Part shown: piece by piece, positions 34,641 to 45,177 of the stretch
How positions within the stretch are numbered: position 1 is the stretch's first letter
Layout: each line of letters starts with the position of its first letter
NCBI GenBank assembly: GCA_047967505.1
Contig: CM106538.1
Direction: 5' to 3' (one strand)
Source of the DNA: Dipteris shenzhenensis
Taxonomy: Eukaryota > Polypodiophyta > Polypodiopsida > Gleicheniales
Length of the DNA stretch: 64,000 nt
Translations under genes and position numbers: made by a program
The notes under the pieces: model-generated
Told to the model about the DNA's origin: nothing
What the model saw: only the letters and a program-made list of their open reading frames with translations
The model's database searches: none

Positions 34641-35229
34641 TTAACGTAGGGTAATGCTGGGTCTAAATTCCATCAAGTCTTGGATCAAGGAGTAGGGCTA
34701 GGCAAATGCCTTTTGTGACCTCATTCTCCTAGCTTCTGTCCAAGGGTCAAAGCTCATGTGAGGTGGAGGATGCAAATGTGAGAATGTCCAACTAGTGACT
34801 CATGTAATGGTTCTTCCATCACTTGTTTCTCTTTGTCTTGTGTCGTACCATGTCTCAATGGCCTTCCCTCCTCTATGTGAAGTGCCCTTCCTTGGAGAAG
34901 GTCTCGCTTGCTCCTCCTTATCCTTGTTCTATCCTTGTCACCTCCTTTGCGAACCTCACTGTTTTAAAATTTGGGAAAGGAAACTGAGGTGTGCTTCCCT
35001 TGTCCCCTAAACTAGATTGAAGATCTTTGATGACTAGCGTGCCACTCTCCTTTTCGTCACCATTGCTCTCATAGTCTACATTGGCATCAGTAATGCCTTT
35101 AGCACTATCATTTTCTACTTTGGCTGTAGTAGTACCTTCAACACCAGCACCATCTACATTGCCACTATATTCTTAATCATCAGGGCTTCTGGTTTCACCC
35201 ATGCCTTCATAGCCACATGGTCCTTTGGC
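34641..35229. other. Relic interval around an element junction
   Basis: No recognisable domain. The junction between the minus-strand gypsy and the plus-strand gypsy Gag inserted into it should lie here or just after. Confidence 0.35.
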
Positions 35230-35596
35230 ATGAGTCTTATTACTCCTCAAGTGGGAGGACTTTTGGCTATAACTACTTTAGGTCTCGATTTGGGGAAAGG
35301 TGTTGCCTTAGCCATGGCAGCTCTAAGTTCCATGGAGAAAGGGAGACTTCTTGAAATCCTGAACAAACTCCATGTGAAAATGCAAAAGTTCAAGGGCCAC
35401 CTCCATGAAGATGTTGAAGCTCATGTCAAAAAGTTTCTCATAGCATGTAAGGCCAAATGGGAGGAGAATGAGCATGCTTTTCTTCACATCTTTCCTTCCT
35501 CTTTGGAGGATGTAGAAGACGTGTGGTATAGTCAGTTCCCTCCCGATCATTTCCAGAGACGTGGGCAGATCTGAGGAAAGAATTTCTATGGTCAAG
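35230..35596 (+). pseudogene. Gypsy Gag capsid relic (plus strand)
   Basis: The 114-residue plus frame includes FKGHLHEDVEAHVKKFLIAC, then AFLHIFPSSLEDVEDVWYSQF and HFQRR, a retrotransposon Gag capsid signature (Retrotrans_gag type). It ends in TGA at 35574, and the frame is cut at about 35597 by an inverted copia LTR. Orientation is opposite to the gypsy pol on either side. Confidence 0.75.
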
Positions 35597-35735
35597 TTTG
35601 TTGGAAATCACAATGAATATGCAATCCTCTCTCTTGTGAGATCCACTCCTCACCATATACAAAGAAAGAAATACTTGATAAACTATTACGTAACATGATC
35701 AAATGTTGAGATAGAGCCCACAATTAACGTCTATC
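35597..35735 (-). repeat. Inverted copia LTR fragment inside a gypsy Gag
   Basis: Reverse-complemented, this reads TAGACGTTAATTGTGGGCTC... and CACAAGAGAGAGGATTGCAT..., matching the plus-oriented LTR segments at 36667-36790 and 37199-37329. It splits the Gag capsid from its knuckles. Confidence 0.85.
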
Positions 35736-36028
35736 AATGGGGTCGTCGAGGTGGTTTTTGAGGAGGCTGGGGAGGCACTCGTAGAGGAACCAACCTTTGA
35801 AGACCTATCATGTGCTATCGATGTGGAGAGTACGGCCACTACCAAGATGATTGTACAGAGTCATTTGGAGGACCCTCTTGTATACGGTGCAACAAAAAAG
35901 ATCACTACAATAGAGATTTCCCCAATGGTTGGTAGAGGTGAACCAGCATCCCAAGTCAACATGGTTGATGTGGTAAGGATGTATAATAGGTCTTGGGATA
36001 AAAGTATGGGGCTCCAATCTGACTAGCT
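35736..36028 (+). pseudogene. Gypsy Gag nucleocapsid relic, two knuckles
   Basis: The plus strand reads an arginine/glycine-rich stretch (WGRRGGF, then GGWGGTRR), then CYRCGEYGHYQDDC and CIRCNKKDHYNRDF. The first is a perfect CX2CX4HX4C knuckle; the second has Phe in place of the last Cys. It continues the Gag at 35230 across the LTR insertion. The track breaks near 36028, where minus-strand Gag begins. Confidence 0.75.
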
Positions 36029-36664
36029 ATAGAAGCTTGAGGCAAAAGGGGATTGGGTAGTAGGGGAGGTGGAATAGTAGGAGGAGGGTTAAGTGGCTTT
36101 GATGCTTTTAAGGGAGTAGGGATGACAGGTACAAGGCCATAAGTGGCCTGTGTGGCTCGTTGAACTGCAGCAACTAGAGGCTCACTACTAGAATATTTAG
36201 GTAGAAGCTTCTTCAACCCCTTGAAATAGTGACACTCAAAGGCATCCTATCCATGAATTTCACAAAAGGTGCAAAAGGAGGAGGAAGTGGGTACCTTAAG
36301 TTTCAAGGGGAATTCCTAGTGACCATGACCTGCCCCTTTGCATTCGGTGCACCACAGTCCACTTCTGACCTAAGTCTGAAAGGATGAGGGACCCTTCCCC
36401 CTTGTTCTTTCTTTAAGTCCTTCTTTGATCTACTCCAACTCTTTATTGAGATTCTCCCACTTTGATGAGCCCTCCTCTCTTGTGCAATTGGAAGTTTGAA
36501 GGTGTGATGGTGCAAAAATCAATACACGGACCATTCCATCTTCACGGCCTCCCTCAGGAACTCTTGTAAGGGGGCATGCTCAAGGAGTTTTTCCACAAGC
36601 TTGATAGCAACGGAAGGGGGCAAGGATGCCATTAGGCAAGGCCTTCAAGAACCATCCTTTAATA
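36029..36664 (-). pseudogene. Gypsy Gag relic (minus strand) with two knuckles
   Basis: On the minus strand SGLWCTECKGAGHGH, a stop, then EFPLKLK (about 36360-36310) is a knuckle with its last ligand lost. FCTFCEIHG, a stop, then DAFECHYFKGLKKLLPKYSS (about 36270-36180) is a second CCHC. A proline-rich stretch (TPLKASKPLNPPPTIPPP) follows. This is the likely Gag of the minus-strand gypsy whose protease, RT and RNase H lie at 34.6-31.0 kb, with the plus-strand Gag element inserted between. Confidence 0.6.
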
Positions 36665-36960
36665 ACAACATTGGGGCTCTATCTTGACATTTGATTGTGC
36701 TACGTGATAGTTTATTGAGTGTTTCTTTCTTTGTATATGTGAGGAGTGAATCTCACAAGAGAGAGGATTGCATATTCATTCTAATTTCCAATAGTTGGTA
36801 TCAAAGCATAGTTTTGAGGATCCAAATAAAAGTAAAAGGCAGATTTCATGAGAAAAATTAAAAAATATAGCTCTATCAGTCTTAACATTGATGGTCATGT
36901 GCTTGCGTGGAAGAATAAGAAGTTAAGGAGTAAAGTATGTCGACACTCCAAAACTTTGTT
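36665..36960 (+). mobile_element. Copia fragment: LTR end, primer binding site, Gag start
   Basis: GGGCTCTATCTTGACAT at 36673 starts an LTR 3' segment. It ends before TTGGTATCAAAGCATAG at about 36793, the initiator-Met primer binding site with one change. A Gag start follows (RKIKKYSSISLNIDGHVLAWKNKKLRSK). At about 36957 the sequence jumps to mid-LTR sequence, at the word GTTGCATGGA shared with 38777. Confidence 0.8.
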
Positions 36961-37330
36961 CGTTGCATGGAGGTAGTGATTGGATGGTGGTGTTCCTTGG
37001 CTACTACAAAGGTCTTCACATAAATTAGTTAGGTCCTTTTGTCATGATCATGAGCTTTAGAGCCGTGAAGTCAAGGTCTAATAGATCAATGATTGTTGTG
37101 CAGCTGCTCATAAGAAAACTAGGGTTGATAGTCGCGTCTTTTGCTTGTAATAATCCAAAAAACTTAGTCAAGTTGAGGCATAGATTATGAATGATAATAG
37201 ACGTTAATTGTGGGCTCTATCTTGACATCTGATCGTTTTACATGATAGCTTATTGAGTGTTTCTTTCTTTGTATATGTGAGGAGTGGATCTCACAAGAGA
37301 GAGGATTGCATATTCATTCCGATTTCCAAA
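36961..37330 (+). repeat. Copia 5' LTR (partial)
   Basis: 36961-37120 matches 38773-38920 of the 3' LTR (TACAAAGGTCTTCACA, GCTTTAGAGCC...GAAGT...AGGTCTA). 37199-37329 carries the LTR end shared with 36673 and inverted 35735. It is followed directly by a primer binding site. Confidence 0.8.
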
Positions 37331-37331
37331 A

Positions 37332-38600
37332 TTTGGTATCAGAGCATGGTTTTGAGGATCCAGAGAAAAATAATCATGAGCAAAATTAAAAAATATAACT
37401 TTGTCAGTCTTAACCTCGATGGTCGTGTGCTAGCGTGGAAGAGTAAGAAGTTAAGGAGCAAAGTACATCGACACTCCAAAACTTTGTTAGAAGTATTGGC
37501 TACTGTGTGTTCTCAATTGTTTGTGCATGATAGATTAAAGACAATGTCATGGAGTCGCTAAAGAAGACAGAGACATAAATTGTTAAGTTTAACATGAATT
37601 TTGCAAGCTGGTAGCTATCTACTAAATTATGGTTTATACAGAAAGGTTTGGAGGGAGTTGCGGCTGGTACAAAGGAGCCGACTACCAGGAAATTAGGGAG
37701 AAGAGTATGGAGGAAAGAAAACAATAGGGCTATTGGAATGATGGGACGAGCCCTAGGAGTAGAGTATTTTCATCATCTTGAGATCACAACGTCAATAGCT
37801 GTGGACTGGGCGATCCTTGAAGCCTGGTTCTGGGTTAAGATGCGTCATTCAAAGGCAAATATGAAGCAATAGTTGTATGATCTTTGTATGAATGACAATG
37901 AAGATTTGGCAACCTTTTTAAACCACATGCAAGCATTACTGAATAAACTTCTAGACCTTGGCTCCAAAATCAAGGATGAGGATCAAAAAGCTATATTTTT
38001 GAAGAGTCTTCCTTCTAGATTCTATGAGACTGCATGTATCCTCAGGTTGTATGATGAACTAGAATACATCGATTGCGTGGGGTTGCTTATGAGTGAGGAG
38101 AAGCGGGAGGGGAGTTTCTTTCCTGGTGATGCTGCATATATTGTTAAGGATAGAAAGAATATGATTAGAGGAAACGTGCATGCTACTACTACGGTAAACC
38201 AAGGCACATTGAGAGATTTTGTGCCAAGAAGTAGACTCGAAGCAGAAAGACGAGGAGGCAAGAAAGGAAAAACATAAGGCATGCATAGCCAAGGAGACAA
38301 CGCTAGAGGAGATGGTCGGTTTAGTGAGTGATGACGTGCTCGACTAGGGCGTCTGATTTTTTGATGGTTTTGAGGCTTGGCTACGATGCCAAACACTAAG
38401 CTTTGATTCTTGGAAGAGTCTATGTGATTGAGCTACAATGCTCAAGAGTTTTTTGTGTGGACTATGATGTCCTTTGTTTCATGAAGCTATGAGGCTTTAA
38501 TTTTGTTTGAATGATTTAGTTGTAATGGCGACAAGTCTGGTAGGAATGAGCCAATTTTTGTTGAGATTTATTATTGACTTCCTATTGGATCAAGGGAGGA
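37332..38600 (+). pseudogene. Ty1/copia Gag, with primer binding site
   Basis: TTGGTATCAGAGCATGG at about 37335 is a primer binding site. Gag begins KIKKYNFVSLNLDGRVLAW and, after breaks, the 37873-38277 frame reads LATFLNHMQALLNKLLDLGS, KDEDQKAIFLKSLPSRFYET and YDELEYIDCVGLLMSEEKR (UBN2-type copia Gag). At about 38176-38225, in a shifted frame, a zinc knuckle reads CYYYGKPRHIERFC: the second Cys is Tyr. After this there is no protease, integrase or RT. About 320 bp later a purine tract (CAAGGGAGGA) and the 3' LTR follow, so pol was deleted or the element was non-autonomous. Confidence 0.8.
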
Positions 38601-38935
38601 TGTTAGAGAGGTGATCCTCCTAGGAGTGGTAGCAAGACTAAGGTGAGACAGTTGCTCAATGGTTGGTTGGTGCTTGTTGGTCGACACTTGGTCATTGGAA
38701 CATGCAAGAGATCACATATGATTAGAGGGTTGAGCATGTTGTGGACACTTGGCAGTTCTAGAGAAAGAACTAGATGTTGCATGGAGACAGTGATCAGATG
38801 GCAGTGTTCCTTGGTGACTACAAAGGTCTTCACAAGCTTTTTTCGTTGTGATCACAAGCTTTAGAGCCATGAAGTTGAGGTCTAGTAGATAGTACATTGT
38901 TGTGCATCAGCTCATCATAAAAGGGGAGGGTGACA
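38601..38935 (+). repeat. Copia 3' LTR (truncated)
   Basis: It starts TGTTAGAGAGG at 38601 right after the purine tract, as LTRs do. It matches the 5' LTR part at 36961-37120. The sequence departs after about 38930, so the LTR's end is missing. Confidence 0.75.
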
Positions 38936-39249
38936 CACCCATTCGATCAGTGCAGTGTTGGGAGCTGTGACAAGGTCACAAACAAGAAAAGGCAATTGTA
39001 TAGATGATAGGCCTCATCATCGACTAATATCAACTATGTCCCTCGCAATGCATGCCCTCTGAAGTCACCCCCTCCCTCTAGGATAAAGTCACCCCCTCCC
39101 TCCACAGTGGAAAGTGGGCCAAGGAATACATCTCCCTTGTCCTAAACGAATCGCGAAGTCCCCACAGCCCTCCAAGCCTGTCACTAGTTCTAAAAGTGGC
39201 CCGCCTTTGATCAATCTATTCCTTCAAGATACGAGGCGATGGTTAAGAG
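38936..39249. other. Spacer with a short duplication
   Basis: AAGTCACCCCCTCCCT occurs twice (39064 and 39085). No gene recognised. Confidence 0.5.
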
Positions 39250-40535
39250 ACCCAAAAATCAAACTAAACTAAACTAACTACTAGTAAAATAAACTAATTT
39301 AACTAGTAGGAAACACAGGAATTTCAACCACCGAGCTGGGCATCAATTATTTTGGTTGCAAAAGCATATATTTATTTATTTATTGTTCAACCACGATGGT
39401 TTAGGACAATCACATAACTACTTGAAGTAGCTCAATGATATATTGCATGATGTTCCCAACTGGCAACCACCAGGTTAGTTTAGGACAATCACATAAGTCC
39501 AAGCTAGCCTGGTTTGGAAATTGACTGGTATATGACCTGAACCAGCCCAAAAATTAAACTTAAATAATTTAACTACTACGAGACACATCAATTATTGCTT
39601 CTGCTCTACATCCATCTGCTAGAGCCATGTTGGTCCTTCTGCTTGACAACATCTTCGACATAACAACATAGCCAATGTCGCCCTCTTTACAGCTAGAGGA
39701 TCTAATCTATGCACACCTTTCACTTTCTACAGGCCATTTCTTAGGTTAGAGAGCATCGTCTCTTGGGCATGCATCTCCTAAAGTAGTGGTAGGGTTGTCA
39801 CTCTATAAAATTTAGGGTGCAGGCTAAAGCTTGTAAAGACTCGAGACCTAAATGGCCTAATGCTATGGCCTCAACTGCTCCCATCAAATGTGAGACCATA
39901 GCTCGTCTTCTTCGTTCCAATGGCAATGATCGAATGTGTTCATCTACAACTGCTTCTTGTTGATTCTCTAAAAGGAGTTTTCTTTCTTCTCGTTGTTTCT
40001 CTCTCTGCAAACATTGCAAAAGTGCCTTTCGTTGCCCTTTCGATAATGTGCCATTTCTTTCCTCATCTCGCAATCTGGTTCTTGTGCCTTGATCAAGCTT
40101 TTCAACTTTCCTTTCCCGTAGCCTCTATCTGGTTCTCGTGTAAGCCATGACGAGGTGCACCTTGAGCTACATCTTGCCACCATTGATGCCATGGAGATGA
40201 TCAGTGAACCACCACCGGAATAGAGATCAGCTAGCTTGTGAGGTGAGCAAAGAATAGAAGATGACTTACCCGAGTAAGAAGATAATGCGAAACCAAAAGA
40301 ACAAGATCACGTCGAGTTGATTCTACACGGGGCAGGTTGCATGGCAGCGGGAGGAGAATGTACTTTGCAAGGTGACAAGAGGAGGATGCACTTTAATATT
40401 CAAAGATTTGCAGGGTGGGAGGTGAAAATTTTTGAAAGTATGCGGGGATAGCAAAATTTTCAGCCATTGTGATTTTCCTCCTCCGAGATACACGTCAGCA
40501 AAATTGGATATATTGGTTGCCCTCGAGCAAGTGCA
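39250..40535 (-). mobile_element. Inverted partial copy of the DNA-transposon-like family
   Basis: On the minus strand from 40535: AGGCCACATTGCACTTG, ATATCCAATTTTGCTGAC, GGCTGAAAATTTT, TGCAAATCTTTGAATATT, GGGTAAGTCATCTTCTATTC and CCATGGCATCAATGG (ATG at about 40192) occur in the same order as at 18290-18600. The encoded N-terminus (MASMVARC..., SSWLTREPDRGYGKGKLK, RHFCNVCRERN) matches that copy and is better preserved. A second frame reads RKALLQCLQREKQREERKLL. Repeat words GGTTTAGGACAATCACATAA follow at 39400-39505. The catalytic part is missing. The conserved upstream stretch with a splice donor shows this is a duplicated gene-sized unit, not chance similarity. Confidence 0.65.
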
Positions 40536-41065
40536 ATGTGGCCTAAGGAAGGTGTGAGGGAAATTTTGATTGAGGAGGGACGACCGATCCAGAGGTTGGA
40601 AAGGCTTCCCCCCCCCCCAACGCTTTGGTTTATTAGCTGTAAAAGCCCACCAAGGCCTCCGATTGGTGTAGCTAAGGGTGGCCAGCCCTTGGGTGGGAGG
40701 ATGTGTCGGACACCGTTCCCTTCCGACGCCAACCAACGATGGTCAAGATGTGGCTCTGCAGAATATCAAATGGCCAAGGAGGGCTCTGAGGACTTGGAGG
40801 CCCTTCTTTTTTGAGGCTTGGAGAACCAAGGAGTGTGGCCTGATCGAGGAAGGTGTGAGGGAAATTTCGATTGAGGAGGGACGATCCAGAGGTTGCAAAG
40901 GCTTCCCCCCCCCCCAAAAGAAGAAAAGAAAAAAAGAAAAAGAAAAGTGAGGCTCGCGACACTCCCAAGTTCATTCCACCGTTTGCCGGCCACATGTGTT
41001 GCGGGGCGGGGCGGGGAGGTGGTGTGAACGGAGCCAAAGGAATGGGAAGCCAAGGTTGGCTCTAG
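40536..41065. repeat. Two copies of an ~80-bp direct repeat with C-runs
   Basis: GGAAGGTGTGAGGGAAATTT...GGTTG..AAAGGCTTCCCCCCCCCCC occurs at about 40546-40617 and 40848-40916, about 300 bp apart. Long frames here follow from the biased composition; none shows a domain. Confidence 0.8.
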
Positions 41066-41183
41066 GGAAGGATGCGGTTAAGGAGGAGAGTTCAAATGTC
41101 AGTTAAGGGAGAGTTCAAATTTCCGTTTAGTTCGTTTCTTGGGTTGATGAATCAAATACAAAAACAAAATCATATGGTAGTGC

Positions 41184-44100
41184 ATGGCTACTCACGTTCT
41201 GGCAGTCATGGCGCATCACCACCACCAGCATCATCATCTTCCTGAGCAGCAGCAGCAGCAGCAACAGCAACAGCACTGCCCTTCTCCCCTCTGCTGCATC
41301 GGTTCCAAATGCTCCTCCCTTTTACCTTCCTCCACTGCCTCCCTCCTCCCCACCGATTCCGCCTGGAACAACATCCTCAAGGTCTTTTTTCCCCTCCCCC
41401 CATCCCATCTGCTACCCCCTAGCTGTATGTTAGTCAGGCACCCCGTCCTCTATCACCTGCTTGCCCAAAGAATCCAAGCTACCTCTTTCTGAAGACTTTC
41501 ACACTCCGACTTACCCTGAAATTTGCCCGTCCTTGACGAAATTTCAATATGATTTCTTTTAGAATTCCCTTGGACAAAGGCTTCCGCTGGTGATGTAGCG
41601 TTGCTGTTTCATAGTATCTGCCTGCTTGAGTAGACTGGTGACCCTTTCCCTTGTAAAATGCATATTTGGTAAACTGAGTTCATAAGACGCGTGCGTAACT
41701 GTCAGTGCGAAACTCTTCATCTTTGCAAGATGTGAACTCCAAATTTCTTTCCAAGGGGGACTTGAGCTGAATTGCCCCTAGTTTTCCGAATGCAACCTTT
41801 TGAAGTTTTTGGTTATTTTGGTATGGATGCAAATGCTCATATCTTCAAGTTATAGTCAAACTTGATTGCTTTTTCCTAATCTTATATGGACATAAGCAGG
41901 CAGCTGGGGATGCTACTACGGTTCTGAAGGAAATTATCAAAGGCCTGCAGGACGACGTAAATGTATCCAGCAGTAGACAGGTTGCAAGAGATTCATTCGA
42001 CTCCTGTTTCGAAACTTCATAAAATTGATCACAAAGCTTCACTCATTTGAAATCGCAGTTCGAAACACATACGCGGTTCTGAAATCCTCTCGTGCAATTT
42101 TCTTTTTCTGAATACATGGCAGCTGGTCCGTCTAATTATAATTTCCAAATAAGCGTATTATCTATGTTACAATGATGAGACTTACGGGCGAGATGGGGCT
42201 TCTTGAATCAGCTCAGGAAGAATGAGAAAATTTCATACATTTTATAGAAATTTGTGGCACTTTTTCCTTAAAAGAGTCTGACTACAAGTTGGCTCTAATC
42301 TCTGTACTAATCTCTTCCTCACTGTGATGCCTTTTTGTGTAATTATATTTGCTCATCCTTCTGGCAGATTTTTGGAGCTTTGAAGAAAACTAATGTGAAG
42401 AAACTAGTGGGCAGGCTAATGAAAGTCTCGACTCAGCTATCATCCTTTGAGACCCAGGTGAAGTGACAGAAGTGCAGGATAAGCATTGTATCTTCTGCAT
42501 TTCTTTGGGCTGCTTTTAGTCATGTTTGAATCTTTTTGCTGTGTTTAGTGCTGCAAATTTCCAACCTGTTATCTTCTCTTAGAATTGTTAGTGTTTATTT
42601 CAGACTGACACGTCTCTTTGTGGAGCTTGTGGACTGCATAAATAGATGTTCCTCTTTAGTTGTCATCTTTCTTGAGGATCCGTTCAACCTTTGCCTTCAA
42701 AGATGTGGTGATGTAAAACTGAGTTGCATGCTGATCATACACGCTGTGGACCTAGTAGGACAGATGTTCTGGTGACTTTCAGCCTTTGATAGAGCAATAT
42801 CGGTTTCCCAATGGCCACCTGTTCCAATTATACACCTCTTCCCTGGTTCTTCATCGATATCTTGGATAGAGACTAATTTTTGTTGGCGTTCCCATCTGCC
42901 TTCCCTTAATGTCCTTTACAACTGTAAGATAACACAAACCCAGACCAAACGTAGCCTGCTATATGCAGTGATATGAAGAAAATATCTAATTTGTCGATGG
43001 TTAGCTTCAGGTATCTGTTGGAGGATATGCTTCCTCTTTGATCATCTCATGCAGAAGATTTACACCTGCACGGAAACTTCCCAAAATTGCATCTAGTCCA
43101 AATTCTGCACTAGAATTTGGTTAGCTTCAGGTATCTGTTGGAGGATATGCTTCCTCTTTGATCATTTCATGCAGAAGATTTACACCTGCACAGAAACTTC
43201 CCAAAATTGCATCTAGTCCAAATTCTGCACTAGAATTGCATCTTCATGTAGCAATACTGCTGCAATTCGATAGGCAGCATCACTATCCACCATATGTGGG
43301 ATGATTATTGCCACATAGCATTCTCCCCCCAATTCTCCAAATAGTCCAATAACACTACAAGCACTGTTCCGATTACCATTTTATTAATCATCGGCCAGGC
43401 CCACCCAGAGGCCAGAAGGATGGCAAAGTCCCTGATTCACATACTTCTGACTGCTATTTCCCTCCTAGAGGTCCAATTTGTCCAGTGCTTTGCAAGCGCG
43501 CCAGCCTGTATAGACAAAGTGTGCAAATGCGCTCTTAGAGCAACCATTGTGTGCAAGGTTGGTGCAGTTTACCGATCTGATCGTCATGAAAATAATTCTC
43601 AGACTTCTGAGTGCATGTAGGCTCCGGTTTTGGTTTGTTCTTGGAGCACTTTGTAAGCTAAGTATTGTTGCCTACCGACATTAGATAAGTCTTCCAAGTC
43701 CTGATAATCACCTCTAGACAAGACCATTGGGATTCCTTTTCTCAGCTGAGGCTAATAGTGATCTTCGGGGCTTTCCATCTTGGGCATCTTCACTTGGTGC
43801 TCTTTGTTCCCAAGTGTACAGCCCTTCATAAGCTTCTACTCCTCTTCCACTGTGGTTAACCCGCTGTTTTTCTTTGCTCCATGCTATTGCATACTATCTC
43901 CACCTAGAGTTTGAACCTCCAATCTCTCATCAAATTTCTTGGTCCAATATAGAAGACCCATTTTTTACATATGACATTATTTCCTCAGCATATTGACGAA
44001 CTCTGATGAGATGTTCACTTCAACCGTTTGGAAAGATGATTCAAAAGTGTTAGCGGGCATACCTTGTTCGGACGGCTCCTCGTGCCCAATTTTTTCCCCC

Positions 44101-45177
44101 CCACTTTATAACCCCATGAGTTGTCTGTTGCGAAGCATACTCCTTCCAAGACCAGATTTTAAGCACTACTTCCTTTTTGTCCTGTACCCTCCCCATTCTC
44201 TTTAGAATATTTTTGTGCTTAACTGATGGCATAAGTAAGGATGTTACAGCACGTGGTGCTTTCCATGCATGATGGAGTTTATGAATGGAACACTAATTCA
44301 ATCCCTACAATTCATGAGTACATATATTTGTTGAAGGTTATGAATTTAAGTGGACAGCAAAACTGAGCTTTTCATTGAGATGAATTCCCGTGTCCTCAAT
44401 GGATTTGGGGTTTTGAGTCTGCATTGTATGCTTGGCAAGTTAGTAGCTATCTTTTGAAGTATGCTGTTTGTTTGCTTTTCTTGCAGATATGTGATCTAAA
44501 GGAGAAAACAAACAATTTACAGAAGAGAATGAATGGCCAGGAAGATTGTGTAGGGCTTTACACTTAATTTCTGGATGTCTTCATTTCCAAAAGAAAACCA
44601 GGAAACTTAGTTTTAGTTCTTGAGTTCGAATTTACAATTCCATCTTCAAAAGGGCTATGGTAATGAGCTAAAATAGTCCCTTCATCTGTCTTTAAACATT
44701 TATTTGGTTATTCACACGTGCCTTTTTGAAGGGCAGCCTCAGCTCGATGTCATTCAAAAAATGGATAATCTTGCATTAAGTATGCAGGTGAGAATAAGTT
44801 GGAAATATATTGATTTTGGTTTTTAACAAAATATAGAATACAATCGTGTGGTCATGCTACTTTTCTTCTAGCTGTGCTAAAATAGTAGTGTGGTTCCAGG
44901 AAGCACTCAAAAGGTTGCAAGAAGAGGATGAAGTCAAAACTAATGTGATTTGCAACTTGAGAGATGGGAAAAGGGTCTCTTTTAATTCATCCAAGGTAGT
45001 CATTTATGTTGTTTCTCTTTAAAGAATGATTGTGGAGATATTTGTCTTTGATCAGTCCTCTCATTTCCTTAGTGAGCAATTTCTATTTGGTTTATTTATC
45101 AGGCAATGGATGCTAACACTAGGTTGCTAACACTACAGGACGTAAAAGTGTCCTTTCATAGGTTTGGGGAAAAATAA
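41184..45177 (+). CDS. Multi-exon coiled-coil protein, unrecognised family
   Basis: Proposed exons: 41184-41381, 41900-41980, 42368-42457, 44487-44547, 44732-44787, 44900-44995 and 45103-45177. All junctions are GT...AG, and nearly all are phase 0 on CAG or AAG ends. Together they give about 218 residues. Exon 1 has His- and Gln-runs (MAHHHHQHHHLPE then Q9) and ends SAWNNILK. Later exons are helical: VLKEIIKGLQDDVNV, IFGALKKTNVKKLVGRL, LKEKTNNLQKRMNGQ, VIQKMDNLALSMQ and EALKRLQEEDEVKTN, a likely coiled coil. No signal peptide, membrane segment or known domain. The exon 4/5 junction is least certain: without it exon 4 reads through to a TAA at 44567, ending the protein early. Exon 7 ends beside a hairpin element, so the true 3' end could lie further on. 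Transcript data would settle the model. Confidence 0.55.
42999..43237. repeat. 120-bp perfect-period tandem duplication in an intron
   Basis: GGTTAGCTTCAGGTATCTGT starts copies at 42999 and 43119. Only two or three bases differ over the unit (for example ATCTCATG against ATTTCATG, CACGG against CACAG). It lies in the long third intron of the coiled-coil gene. Confidence 0.95.
43420..43620 (+). CDS. Possible small secreted Cys-containing peptide (doubtful)
   Basis: A 66-residue frame starts MAKSLIHILLTAISLLEVQF, a convincing signal peptide. It is followed by a short mature part with five cysteines (ACIDKVCKCALRATIVC, then SECM). It lies in intron 3 of the coiled-coil gene on the same strand. 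No family is recognised and no promoter is visible. A random frame of this length is quite possible. Confidence 0.2.
   Translation: MAKSLIHILLTAISLLEVQFVQCFASAPACIDKVCKCALRATIVCKVGAVYRSDRHENNSQTSECM

Noticed and set aside
40323-41065. Proline-rich frames on both strands near 40.7 kb
   Set aside because: Produced by C-runs and the ~80-bp direct repeat; no protein family signature.
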